A stretch of DNA of 64,000 nucleotides, taken from NCBI GenBank assembly GCA_030410095.1, contig JAUFRC010000001.1, positions 1,128,501-1,192,500 of the forward strand. Reading direction: 5' to 3'. A program made the translations under genes and the position numbers. Under the pieces are notes generated by a model, which saw only the letters and a program-made list of their open reading frames with translations, was not told the DNA's origin and did no database searches. This document shows, one piece after another, positions 9,961 through 19,457 of this stretch (the stretch's first letter is position 1; each line of letters opens with the position of its first letter). This stretch comes from Paracoccus cavernae. Its GTDB lineage: Bacteria > Pseudomonadota > Alphaproteobacteria > Rhodobacterales > Rhodobacteraceae.

Positions 9961-11928
9961 TTACTCCGCCGGTGTCGCGCGTGCCGGAGCAGCGCTGCGG
10001 CGCGCAGCCCCTGCCGCCACGCGGTAGCGCCGGTCGGTCAGCGAGACCAGCGCGCCAAGCGCCATCAGCGCCGCCCCGAGCCAGATCCAGCTTGCGAAAG
10101 GCTTGATATAGCTGCGCACAGCCCAGCCGCCGTCAATCTGCGGGTCGCCGATCACCAGATAGATGTCGCGGAACAGCCCGTTCTGGATCGCGGCTTCGGT
10201 CGTCGGCATCGCCTGCACCGGATAGACCCGCTTTTCGGGATAGAGCACCGCGACCCGCTTGCCGTCGCGATCGACATGCATCGTGGCCATGGTGGTGGTG
10301 TAGTTCGGGCCCTTGACCTCTTTGACCTCGTCGAGCGTGATCTCGTAATCCGCGACCGTGAAGGGCTGGCCGATCTGGGCCACGCGGATATCCTCGACCT
10401 GCCAGGCCATCAACAGACTGACCCCGATGAAGGTCACGCCGAGGCCGGCATGGGCAATCGCCTTGCCCCAATCGGCGCGCGGCAGACGAGTCAGACGCGA
10501 CAGGCCGGAATTGCCGGTCCGCAGCCACAGATCGACCGCAGCGCCCGCAACCAGCCAGCCGCCAAGCGCCGCACCAACCACCGCCAGCGCCGATTTTCCG
10601 GTCGAGACCGCATAGACCAGCGCACCAAGAGCGAAGGCGAACAGCAGCGCTCCGCGCAGGGCCGCAGCGCCTTGCCGATATTGCCGCGTTTCCACGGCAG
10701 AATCGCACCGATCGGCAGGATCATCGCCAGCACCACCATGAAGGGCGTAAAGGCTTTCTCGAAGAAAGGCGTGCCGACCGACAGTTTGGCGTCCCAGCCC
10801 ATTTCGGCAATCAGCGGCCAAACCGTTCCGATAAAGACGACGAAAGCCGAGACCGCGAGCAGGATGTTGTTAAGCACCAGCGCCCCTCGCGAGAGACCGG
10901 CGAGAACACCCCTTTCGCCTGCATCGCGCTGGCACGGAAAGCGTATAGCGTAAGCGCACCGCCGACGAAAAGCGCAAGGATGCCGAGAATGAAGACGCCG
11001 CGCTCGGGGTCGTTGGCGAAGCTGTGGACCGAGGTGATGACCCCGGAACGCACGATGAAAGTCCCGATCAGCGAGAAGCCGAAGGCCATGATCGCAAGCA
11101 GGATCGTCCAGCTTTTGAGCGCCTCGCGCTTTTCGACCACGATGGCGGAATGGAGCAGCGCGCCCGCGAGAAGCCAGGGCATGAAGCTGGCGTTTTCGAC
11201 CGGATCCCAGAACCAGAAGCCGCCCCAGCCAAGCTCGTAATAAGCCCACCACGACCCCAGCGCGATGCCGATGGTCAGGAACATCCAGGCGCTGAGCGTC
11301 CACGGACGCACCCAACGCGCCCAGGCGGCGTCGACGCGGCCCTCGATCAGGGCGGCGACGGCAAAGCTGAAGGCCATGCTCAACCCGACATAACCGAGGT
11401 AAAGGAAGGGCGGATGGAAGGCGAGGCCCGGGTCCTGCAGCAGCGGGTTGAGGTCGCGACCGTTGAAGGGTGCATTCTCGAAACGCAGGAACGGGTTCGA
11501 AGTAAAGAGGATGAAGGCGTAGAAGGCGACGCCCACCGAGGCCTGAACCGCCAGCGCCCGTGCCCGCAATTTGGGCGGCAGGTTCGGGTCGAACGAGGCC
11601 GCGGCTGCGCCAAAGAGCGCGAGGATCAGCACCCAAAGCAGCATCGAGCCTTCGTGGTTGCCCCAAACCCCGAGATTTTATAGAGCATCGGCTTGTCGGT
11701 ATGCGAGTTCTCGTAGACCAGCGCGACCGAAAAATCCGAGGTCACGAAAGCATGGGTCAGGGCCGCAAAAGAGACCGCGACAAGCAGGAACTGCGCCATG
11801 GCCGCCGGCCGCGCCGCCTCGATCCAGGGCGTCCAGCCGCGCTCGGCGCCGATCAAGGGCACAATGGTTTGAAAAATCGCAACCGCAAAGGCGAGGATTA
11901 GGGCGAAATGGCCGATTTCGGCGATCAT
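9961..11928 (-). CDS. ccmF: Heme lyase CcmF for cytochrome c maturation (three frameshifts)
   Basis: CcmF is the multispanning inner-membrane subunit that, with CcmH and CcmI, attaches heme to apocytochrome c. The start at 11928 gives [20 protein letters not shown]. The tryptophan-rich heme-handling motif [18 protein letters not shown] lies near 11170-11230, and the heme-ligand histidine regions (such as [12 protein letters not shown]) are present. The frame is lost near 11655, near 10893 (GAGGGGGCGC to GAGGGGCGC, in SREGALVLNN), and near 10668; restoring one base at each gives 656 residues, the normal length. The C-terminal part ends [12 protein letters not shown]. Confidence 0.93.
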
Positions 11929-12185
11929 GGCTGTCTCCGGAGTATCTGCTGAAAGATAGCCCCATGTGCCGCCACGAGCCAGCCCCCGATGCGGTCAGGT
12001 TGTCACAGGGGAGCGGCACGGATCACTTCCGCGACATCAAAGCCCCGTGAATGCGCGGCCTTTGCCGGTTCTCGGTCCGGCAACTCGCCAGGCAATCGCC
12101 CCTCGAAAAACGGTTGCGGGCCGAGGCACCGCCCCGACCCGCAGAATTGCCGCATTTTGCGGATAACTGGATTTATCCCGTATAA

Positions 12186-12692
12186 TCAGCCCTTTGCCGC
12201 CCAATCGCGCAAAGCGGCATTATCAGCGAAGTCATCGGCACCCGCGCCCTCTCCCTGCGGCCCGCCAACCGGTGAGGACCTGGTCCGCGGCATTGCCTGT
12301 CTGCGGAAATGGTGGGCCTCGCGCGCGCCGAAGTAAAAGCTGATGACCGCGCCGAAAAGCCACCACAGCGGCTCCGGTACCAAGGCCAAACCGTCCATGC
12401 GCATGCTGAAACCGGGCGGATCCACCATTGCATAGCCGAAAAGCCCCAAGGTCCCCAAGGTTAGAACAGGTCGAGGAAGCCTATTCAACCCATTGATAAA
12501 CCTATCGAACAATCCATCTCCCTGATAAAGGAACTCGGCCTGATGCTCCTCCATTGCTTGGGCATAAGCCTGCCCCTCCAACTCCTGCCTGCGGGTGGCA
12601 TTGGGGGTGAAGACCTCGGCGAGACTGCCCGCGGCGTTTGAAACGCTGGTCACGGCGGAACCGATCCCGATGAAGCGGTCGATCACGCCCAT
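12186..12692 (-). CDS. GTA-type holin (three-TM holin family)
   Basis: An intact 168-residue protein beginning MGVIDRFIGIGSAVTSVSNAAG, a pattern of the GTA/phage three-TM holin family, with amphipathic N-terminal region, hydrophobic segments at about residues 74-92 (VLTLGTLGLFGYAMV) and 106-124 (PLWWLFGAVISFYFGARE), then HHFRR and a charged tail. Holins form the membrane lesion that lets endolysin reach the wall. Its start overlaps the endolysin stop by 10 bases, implying translational coupling. In Rhodobacter capsulatus a homologous holin/endolysin pair outside the main GTA cluster releases GTA particles; the same role here is inference. Confidence 0.85.
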   Translation of the reverse strand: MGVIDRFIGIGSAVTSVSNAAGSLAEVFTPNATRRQELEGQAYAQAMEEHQAEFLYQGDGLFDRFINGLNRLPRPVLTLGTLGLFGYAMVDPPGFSMRMDGLALVPEPLWWLFGAVISFYFGAREAHHFRRQAMPRTRSSPVGGPQGEGAGADDFADNAALRDWAAKG

Positions 12693-13294
12693 TTTGCAAT
12701 CCTCACGCGGTGCTCGGCGAGGCTGAGATGGTATTTCCGGTCGATGAACTCTTCGGCGCGCCGGATCCAGCCGCCCTTTTCGCCTGTGGCGGTGCGCGCA
12801 TACTTCCGGCTGGCGGGACGGCTGTCGGCCAAAGCGTAGTAGTAGTTGCGCCTCGCGATCCCGTAGGCATCAGCCAGATGGTCGGGGGCCGCCGCCCCCG
12901 CTTTGGCAACCGCCGCCAGCGTCAAGGGACCGATCAGCCCGTCATCCTTGACGTGGTAACCCATGCGTGTGACCAGCTTTTGCAGGATTTTCACCGCATT
13001 GACGCCTGCATTGACATACATGTCGAAGGCGCTGGCCTGAAGCATCGCGGGAAGTTCGGACAGGCCGGGCCTGCGGAAGTAATGCTCGACAAAGATCGAT
13101 TGGGCCTGGGCGCGGGTCAGCGCCTTGACGTCGCGGATATCGACCCGCCCGTCCTTGGTACGATCCAGCCCGAGGCGCCGCATGGTCGCCAAGGTCACGC
13201 CAAAATTGGTTGCCCCACCCGGATCGTCGGGATCATTCACGAAGCCGCCCTCGCGGGCGACAATCTCGGCAGCTATCTCTTCGACGGTTTTCAT
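12683..13294 (-). CDS. Holin-associated N-acetylmuramidase (GH108 endolysin, GTA type)
   Basis: A 203-residue peptidoglycan hydrolase. The start at 13294 (MKTVEEIAAEIVAREGGFVN) is preceded by a strong GGGGAG ribosome-binding site; the longer frame to 13345 lacks one. The GH108 catalytic Glu lies in the REGGFVNDPDDPGGATNFGV motif, and the C-terminal half (FDMYVNAGVNAVKILQKLV, DGLIGPLTLAAV) is the peptidoglycan-binding domain 3. There is no signal peptide, as expected for an enzyme that leaves through a holin. Similar pairs release GTA particles in Rhodobacterales. A CtrA-like box stands 44 bases upstream of the start. Confidence 0.9.
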   Translation of the reverse strand: MKTVEEIAAEIVAREGGFVNDPDDPGGATNFGVTLATMRRLGLDRTKDGRVDIRDVKALTRAQAQSIFVEHYFRRPGLSELPAMLQASAFDMYVNAGVNAVKILQKLVTRMGYHVKDDGLIGPLTLAAVAKAGAAAPDHLADAYGIARRNYYYALADSRPASRKYARTATGEKGGWIRRAEEFIDRKYHLSLAEHRVRIAKWA

Positions 13295-13337
13295 GCTCTC
13301 CCCTACTGCTTGCGGGGAGATGATTGCGCCGCGCGCG

Positions 13338-13352
13338 CTAAGCAAATCTTAA
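13338..13352. promoter_or_regulatory. Near-consensus CtrA-binding box upstream of the endolysin gene
   Basis: CTAA-N7-TTAA followed by C, against the consensus TTAA-N7-TTAAC; one mismatch at the first base. It lies between the ccmE stop (13410) and the endolysin start (13294). In R. capsulatus the GTA lysis genes depend on CtrA, so the placement is meaningful, but a single site with a mismatch is suggestive only. Confidence 0.5.
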
Positions 13353-13409
13353 CGAAGCGTGCGTTGCGCGGCACCAGCAGCCGTCAGCCCAAGGATGGCA
13401 GCACGCGGA

Positions 13410-13852
13410 TCAGCTGCTCGGCCCCTCGTAGACGCCCTGCGCCTTGAGCGAGTCGATGACCTCTTTGGGCATATAGCTCTCGTCATGTTTGGCGAGAATT
13501 TCCGAAGCGACGAAGGTGTCGCCCTCCATCGAGCCGGTGCCGATCATGCCTTCGCCCTCGCCGAAAAGATCAGGCAGAACGCCGGTGAAGCGGACCGGAA
13601 CCGTCGCGCCGCCATCGGTCACGCTGAAGGTGATCGTCTCGCTCGCGCCGCGCACGAGGCTGCCCTCGACCACCAGACCGCCCAGCCGGAAAACCTCGCC
13701 ATCGGCCGCCGGAAACTCTGCGAGCTGCGCGGGCGAACGGTACAGGTTGATGCCGTCACGAAAGCCATAACCGATCAGGCCGGCCGCCAGAACAAGCGCA
13801 ACGGCAGCGGCAACGAGAACCTGAATTCTTCTTTTTTCTTTAGGCTTTTCAT
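13410..13852 (-). CDS. ccmE: Cytochrome c-type biogenesis protein CcmE (heme chaperone; frameshifted)
   Basis: CcmE binds heme covalently in the periplasm and passes it to the CcmF/H lyase. The start at 13852 reads MKSLKKKRRIQVLVAAA once one A is restored in the A-run at about 13830, giving an N-terminal membrane anchor followed by the beta-barrel domain (FRLGGLVVEGSLVRG, VPVRFTGVLPDLFGEGEG). The heme-attachment motif is KHDESYMP, with the conserved His and Tyr. Corrected length is 147 residues. The holin and endolysin genes lie between this gene and ccmF. Confidence 0.9.
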
Positions 13853-13870
13853 GTCTGTACGATAAGTTCC

Positions 13871-14682
13871 TTAGGCACTTTCAAAAGAGATGGCATGGCG
13901 CAGAAACTGCGTGGCTTTGCCCGAGACCCGCTTGGGATCACCCGTCGTGAGATAGGCCGAACGAGTCCCCGAGCCGACGAATTCAGGACGCCTTGCGAGA
14001 TAATCCTCGAGGCTCTCGGCGACAAGATTGGCTTGCGAATAGACTTTGACGGACTCGCCGAGCGCCTTCTGGAAGGTGCTTTGCATCAGCGGATAATGGG
14101 TGCAGCCGAGGATCGCGGCCTCGGGATGGGGCATGCGGCGCTTGAGAGCCTCGACATGGCTGGTCACCAAGGCTTCCGCCAAAAGCTCGTCGCCCTGCTC
14201 GATCGCGTCGACGACACCGGCGCAGGGTTGGGCCTCGACATCGACGCCGATCGCGCGGAAGGCCAGTTCGCGCTGGAATGCGCGGCTGGCGACGGTCGCA
14301 GGCGTCGCGAAAAGCGCGACATGTTTGACCGCAACCTCGCGCGGAGGCGTATTGTCGCCCCATTGGCGTTCGGTCAGCGACTCGATCAGCGGAACGAAGA
14401 CGCCGAGGACGCGCTTGCCCTCGGGGATCCAGGTCTCCTGCATGCGGCGTAGGGCAGCGGCGCTGGCGGTATTGCAGGCGAGGATGACGAGATCGCAGCC
14501 CTCGGCCCAGAGACGCTCCACGCCGCGGCAGGTCAGTTGATAGATATCGTCGCTGTCGCGCACGCCATAGGGGGCATTGGCATTGTCACCGTAATAGACC
14601 AGCGGCAGGTCCGGCATTCTGGCGGCGATCGCCTCGTGAACGGTCAATCCGCCAAGGCCCGATCAAAGACGCCAACTGCCAT
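13871..14682 (-). CDS. murI: Glutamate racemase (frameshifted near the N-terminus)
   Basis: MurI makes D-glutamate for peptidoglycan. The true N-terminus is at 14682 (MAVGVFD), where a T is missing in GATTCGGGC near 14662, so that the substrate-binding [10 protein letters not shown] motif is broken; the rest is open from 14647. Catalytic cysteines are in [11 protein letters not shown] and GCTHYPLMQ, and the ring-binding [11 protein letters not shown] is clear. The corrected length is 270 residues. It lies 18 bases upstream of ccmE on the same strand. As an essential gene, it could not be truly broken, which supports sequencing error. Confidence 0.92.
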
Positions 14683-15196
14683 AGGTTTTCTCCTGTCTAT
14701 GCAGGCGGGTTTAAGAGAAAACCGGCGAAAATGCCACGCTTTACTCGGCATCCCGCCCTAACGATCCTGTCAGCAGCCTGCGGCACAAGGCCGCAAAGCC
14801 CCGCCAAATGCGATCCGAGACGCGAAATACGGCACAAAATGCCGCGCGGGTCTCACATCCATTCACTTCCCTGCGATCACGCAACCCCGAAACCGAAGGT
14901 AGTGGCGCGGCTTGACGCAGGTCCGCCGGCATGAGACCGCGTTGCGGCTTTGCCGTTCGCCCGCCCCGAATGTCGGGATTCGTGCATGAATCGACCGGTT
15001 TCGCAGAGCGCTGCCCGGATCAATCGCAAAGCGATCACATGCCACAATACTCAACCAAAACAGTCGGTCACTTTTATGGGTCAAGGAAATGACCCATAAT
15101 CGGCGATAATCTTCAAATTCCCCTATATTGTGCCGGGCTATGTCTGTGCTAAGGGTTGCGCATAATGCATGGCTGATAACTCAAGAAAGCAATTCG
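14683..15196. other. Intergenic region between divergent murI and LysR gene
   Basis: Some 510 bases without a recognisable gene. It must hold promoters for murI (minus) and the LysR gene (plus). The only structure I see is the inverted repeat at 15074-15099. Confidence 0.5.
15074..15099. repeat. Perfect 10-bp inverted repeat upstream of the LysR gene
   Basis: TTATGGGTCA and TGACCCATAA flank AGGAAA. It stands about 100 bases before the LysR start, in an AT-richer patch. It could be an operator or a small hairpin; no T-run follows, so it is not a typical terminator. Confidence 0.6.
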
Positions 15197-16101
15197 ATGG
15201 ATTGGGACAAGCTCCGAATTTTTCACGCCGTGGCGGATGCCGGCAGCTTGACCCATGCCGGCGAGACCCTGCATCTGTCGCAATCGGCAGTCAGCCGCCA
15301 GATCCGCGCCCTCGAGGATCCTTGGGGACGACGCTGTTTCACCGCCATGCCCGCGGGCTGATCCTGACCGAACAGGGCGAGCTGCTGTTCGACGCGACCT
15401 CGGCCATGGTGCGCAAGCTCGACACGACCTCGGCGCGGATCCGCGACAGCGAGGAACATGTCTATGGCGAGCTGAAGCTGACCACGACCACAGGTTTCGG
15501 CACGCTTTGGCTGGTGCCGCGTCTGGCCAAGCTTTACGAGCGCTACCCCGATCTCAAGATCGACCTGATCCTCGAAGAGCGCGTGCTTGACCTGCCCATG
15601 CGCGAGGCCGATGTCGCCATCCGCATGAAAGAGCCGAACCAGCAAGACCTTATCCGGCGCCGGCTTCTCAATATCCGCATGCGGCTTTACGCGACGCAGG
15701 AATATCTGACCAAGAACGGCACACCCAAGCGGCTCGAGGATCTCGCGCGCCATCGCATCATCTGCCAGAATCCCTCGACCCCGCAGGTCAGCTCGGGCGC
15801 GATGCTGGCGAAAATGCTGCTCAGCCAGAACTCGCCTTCGACGCTGCTCGTCAACAGCTATTTCGGCGTGCTGCAGGCGGTGCAGAGCAATGTCGGTATC
15901 GGCGTGCTGCCCGATTACGTCTCGATCGACGTGCCCGACCTCGTTCGCGTGCTGCCCGACATCAGATCCAGCGAAGTGCCCGTTTTTCTGGCATTCCCCG
16001 AAGAGCTGCGCACCTCGCGCCGCGTTTCGGCCTTCCGCGACTTCGTTCTCGAAGAGATCCAGGCGATGAAACAGGGTCTGACAGAGGGCGAAACCGCCTG
16101 A
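15197..16101 (+). CDS. LysR-family transcriptional regulator (frameshifted)
   Basis: A 301-residue DNA-binding regulator. MDWDKLRIFHAVADAGSLTH begins the winged HTH, with recognition helix region LHLSQSAVSRQIRALED. One T is missing near 15319 (EDSLGTTLFHRHARGL), after which the frame is open to 16101. The C-terminal inducer-binding domain (residues about 90-300) carries READVAIRMKEP and GIGVLPDYVS. The effector is not identifiable. Its neighbour upstream, murI, is divergent; downstream lies a candidate small RNA, then purL. Confidence 0.9.
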
Positions 16102-16160
16102 TATTCCCGAGATATTCGCTGGCTGCATATCGGACATGCCGCTTTGCGCGGACTTCGCCC

Positions 16161-16189
16161 TTGAACCGTGCACGCCCTGCCCATATCTC
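16161..16189 (+). promoter_or_regulatory. Sigma-70-type promoter candidate for a small RNA
   Basis: TTGAAC, a 17-base spacer and TATCTC match -35/-10 elements with ideal spacing. They lie past the LysR stop and point at a hairpin terminator 60 bases downstream. Confidence 0.45.
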
Positions 16190-16196
16190 AGTCAGC

Positions 16197-16275
16197 GAAG
16201 ACGATGATTTGAGGCAACTCTCGTCGGCTTCACCTCCCTGTTGGACTTAGGCCGGGCCTTGTGCCCGGCTTTTTT
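16197..16275 (+). ncRNA. Candidate small RNA of about 75-80 nt
   Basis: The interval from the predicted start (about 16197) to the terminator at 16251-16275 has no open reading frame of note. It contains CACCTCCCTG, complementary to Shine-Dalgarno sequences, in the single-stranded stretch before the terminator, a common layout of alphaproteobacterial trans-acting sRNAs. It resembles no sRNA I can name. It could instead be the leader or a terminated transcript upstream of purL. Confidence 0.35.
16251..16275 (+). terminator. Rho-independent terminator
   Basis: GCCGGGC/GCCCGGC stem around a 5-base loop followed by six T. It ends the LysR transcript or the candidate small RNA. Confidence 0.8.
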
Positions 16276-16397
16276 ACCCCATCTCCAAGGCCTGAGGGAA
16301 ATTCGCTTCATTCCGCCACCCGAGCACGTCTCGGGCCTTTCCTATTGGCCGACTGCCGCTTAAAAGGCCGTCAAACTCCGGGCTAGAGGGCATCACG

Positions 16398-18569
16398 ATG
16401 ACCGAACCACTGATCACCGAGGAACTGATCGCCGCGCACGGCCTCAAGCCCGATGAATATCAGCGTATCCTAGACATCATCGGCCGCGAGCCGAGCTTTA
16501 CCGAACTGGGTATCTTCTCGGCGATGTGGAACGAGCATTGCTCGTACAAATCCTCGAAGAAATGGCTGCGCACCCTGCCGACCAAGGGCCCGCAAGTGAT
16601 CTGCGGCCCGGGCGAGAATGCGGGCGTCGTCGATATCGGCGACGGTCAGGCCGTGGTCTTCAAGATGGAAAGCCACAACCACCCGAGCTATATCGAGCCC
16701 CATCAGGGTGCCGCGACCGGCGTCGGCGGTATTCTGCGCGACGTCTTCACGATGGGCGCGCGCCCGATTGCCGCGATGGACGCATTGTCCTTCGGCCGCC
16801 CCGACCATCCCAAGACCGCCCATCTCGTGAAGGGTGTCGTCGAGGGGATCGGCGCTTACGGCAATGCTTTCGGCGTTCCGAACGTCGGCGGCGAGGTGCG
16901 CTTTCACCAGAGCTATGACGGCAACTGCCTTGTGAACGCTTTCGCGGCCGGCCTCGCCGACAGCGACAAGATCTTCTATTCGGCGGCCTCGGGCGTCGGC
17001 ATGCCGGTGGTCTACCTCGGTGCGAAAACCGGCCGTGACGGTGTCGGCGGCGCGACCATGGCTTCGGCCGAATTCGACGACACGATCGAGGAAAAGCGCC
17101 CGACCGTTCAAGTCGGCGACCCCTTCACCGAAAAGCGCCTGCTCGAAGCCTGCCTCGAGCTGATGAAAACCGACAGCGTCATCTCGATCCAGGACATGGG
17201 CGCCGCGGGCCTGACCTGTTCGGCGGTCGAAATGGGCGACAAGGGCGGTCTCGGCATCAAGCTGGTGCTCGACAACGTGCCCCAGCGCGAGACCAAGATG
17301 ACGGCCTACGAGATGATGCTCTCGGAGAGCCAAGAGCGGATGCTCATGGTCCTCAAGCCCGAAAAAGAGGCCGAGGCACGCGCGATCTTCGAGAAATGGG
17401 ACCTTGATTTCGCCATCGTCGGCGAAACCATTGCCGAGGACCGCTTCCTGATCCAGCACGGCAACCAGATCATGGCGGATCTTCCGCTGTCGAAGCTGTC
17501 GTCAAACGCGCCGGAATACGACCGCCCTTGGGTCGAGACGCCTGTCGCGGCGGCCATGCCCGCTTTGCCCGCAATCACGCCAATCGAGGCGCTGAAGGCG
17601 CTGATCGGCGCGCCCTCCTATGCGCATAAGGCATGGGTCTGGGAGCAATACGACACGCAGGTCGGTGCCGACACCGTGCGCCGTCCCGGCATCGGTGCGG
17701 GCGTCGTGCGCGTCCACGGTACCGAAAAAGCGCTGGCCTTCACCAGCGACGTGACGCCGCGCTACGTCAAAGCCAACCCGTTCGAGGGCGGCAAGCAAGC
17801 CGTGGCCGAAGCATGGCGCAATCTGGTGGCTGCAGGCGCAACGCCCTTGGCCGCGACCGACAACCTCAACTTCGGCAATCCCGAAAAGCCCGAGATCATG
17901 GGTCAGCTCGTCGGCGCGATCAAAGGCATCGGCGAGGCCTGCCTCGCGCTCGACTTCCCGATCGTCTCGGGCAACGTCTCTCTTTACAACGAGACCGACG
18001 GCAAGGGCATCATGCCGACCCCGACCATCGGCGGCGTCGGGCTGATCGCAACACTGGACCAGCTGATCGCGGGCCTGCCCTCGGATGGCGATGTCGCGAT
18101 TGTTCTGGGCGAAACCAAGGGCCATCTCGGCCAATCCGCACTTGCGGCGGAAGCTTTCGGCATCGAAGCCGGTGACGCGCCCCATGTCGATCTCGCGGCC
18201 GAGCGCCGCAACGGCCAGTTCGTTCTGGACAACCGCAAACGCTTCAGCTCGGTGTCGGACCTCTCCGATGGCGGGATCGCGCTCGCGGCATTCGAGATGG
18301 GCGAAGGTGCGGGCCTGGGCGTCACGCTGAATGACGACACGATCGCCACGCTCTTTGGCGAGGATCAGGCACGCTATCTGGTCGCCTGCTCCGCCGGCGA
18401 GGCCGAGGGGATTCTGGCGGCTGCACAGGCAGCCGGCGTGCCCGCCGCGCGCATCGGTCAATTCGGTGGCGCGGATGTGGTCTTCGGCGCCGACCGCGCC
18501 CCGCTCAAGGCCTTGTCCGAGCTGTACCGCTGCGCCTTTGCCGATCGCATCGGCCTGAACCTGAACTGA
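16398..18569 (+). CDS. purL: Phosphoribosylformylglycinamidine synthase subunit PurL
   Basis: The ATP-dependent synthetase subunit of FGAM synthase (purine pathway step 4). An intact 723-residue frame, the size of the small PurL that works with separate PurS and PurQ. Signatures include [13 protein letters not shown] near residue 48, [27 protein letters not shown] with the conserved His and substrate-binding residues, and [12 protein letters not shown]. The second half repeats the AIR-synthase-like fold ([20 protein letters not shown]). PurS and PurQ are not in the window. A hairpin terminator follows at 18591. Confidence 0.97.
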   Translation: MTEPLITEELIAAHGLKPDEYQRILDIIGREPSFTELGIFSAMWNEHCSYKSSKKWLRTLPTKGPQVICGPGENAGVVDIGDGQAVVFKMESHNHPSYIEPHQGAATGVGGILRDVFTMGARPIAAMDALSFGRPDHPKTAHLVKGVVEGIGAYGNAFGVPNVGGEVRFHQSYDGNCLVNAFAAGLADSDKIFYSAASGVGMPVVYLGAKTGRDGVGGATMASAEFDDTIEEKRPTVQVGDPFTEKRLLEACLELMKTDSVISIQDMGAAGLTCSAVEMGDKGGLGIKLVLDNVPQRETKMTAYEMMLSESQERMLMVLKPEKEAEARAIFEKWDLDFAIVGETIAEDRFLIQHGNQIMADLPLSKLSSNAPEYDRPWVETPVAAAMPALPAITPIEALKALIGAPSYAHKAWVWEQYDTQVGADTVRRPGIGAGVVRVHGTEKALAFTSDVTPRYVKANPFEGGKQAVAEAWRNLVAAGATPLAATDNLNFGNPEKPEIMGQLVGAIKGIGEACLALDFPIVSGNVSLYNETDGKGIMPTPTIGGVGLIATLDQLIAGLPSDGDVAIVLGETKGHLGQSALAAEAFGIEAGDAPHVDLAAERRNGQFVLDNRKRFSSVSDLSDGGIALAAFEMGEGAGLGVTLNDDTIATLFGEDQARYLVACSAGEAEGILAAAQAAGVPAARIGQFGGADVVFGADRAPLKALSELYRCAFADRIGLNLN

Positions 18570-18589
18570 TCCGGCCTTTCGGAAACGAC

Positions 18590-18621
18590 AAACGGCGCCG
18601 CAGATTTGCGGCGCCGTTTTC
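18590..18621. terminator. Terminator between purL and the convergent deacetylase gene
   Basis: AACGGCGCCGC and GCGGCGCCGTT form an 11-bp stem with AGATTT loop and a short T-run; it can serve both converging genes. Confidence 0.85.
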
Positions 18622-18648
18622 TTGCTCACGCGCGCGGGACCCGCCCGT

Positions 18649-19457
18649 TCACGCGAAGGAGACGACGGCGGGCTGACCGGCCAGCGTGAGGAAGGCCTCG
18701 CCCACCGGCATGATCCGCGCACCAAGGCTGCGCGCCCGCTCAAGCTGGGCCAGCACCTGCGGCGTGACGCCATAGGGGCTGGGCTCATGCGCGACATCAT
18801 GGGTGAACAGAACGACCCAGCCGCCATGACGCGCCGCCTGCGCCATCGCCGCTTCGGCACGGCTGCAGGTTGCCGGATCGGGGCTCAGCTCATAGGCGCC
18901 AAGCTGAAGCCGGTCCTGCCCTTCGCCATTGCTTTGCGCACGAATGCCGCGCGCCGAGGCGACCTCTCCGCGCAAAGCGCGTTTCAGCGCGACCGAGGTT
19001 TCGCCATAGGGATAGGCGAAATGCTTGCTCGGGGACCGTCCAAGAATATCGGATAGCTCATTGATATTGCGCCGAATATCGAAAACGGCATCGGTGGTGC
19101 TTTGCAAGGCGAGATTGGCGTGGCTATGTCCGTGCAGGGCGATCTCGTGTCCACCTGCCGCCAATTCTCGGATGCGCGCCGCATCGAGAATACGCCCGCT
19201 CGGGCTGTCCTTGCGCAAAAGCCCGCTCGCGACATACCAGCTGGCGCTGACCCCTTGGGCGGCCAGAACTGCCGCCCCAAGGTCGCAGCCGAATCCGGCA
19301 CATCGTCGAAGCTCACCGAGAGCAGGAATTCGTTTGTGCCGCGCCGCAAAGGCGCAACCGTGCGCGCCGCCGTCCAGCGCCGTCTGAGCCGCGCGCCGAA
19401 ATCCAGCGCCGGAACATAAACCGATTCAGTGTTTTTGAGCATGGAGAGCCTGGGCAT
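18649..19457 (-). CDS. Polysaccharide deacetylase (NodB-like; frameshifted)
   Basis: A 269-residue carbohydrate esterase family 4 protein. The start MPRLSMLKNTESVYV lies within the 3' end of the glycosyltransferase gene. Metal and catalytic motifs are SVSFDDVPDSA (general base Asp and metal Asp), ALHGHSHANLAL (metal His pair) and AYPYGETS. One base is missing near 19265, in the segment after AATLG. It overlaps the family 2 glycosyltransferase by 32 bases, so the pair is probably one transcript acting on a surface or exported polysaccharide. Confidence 0.85.
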
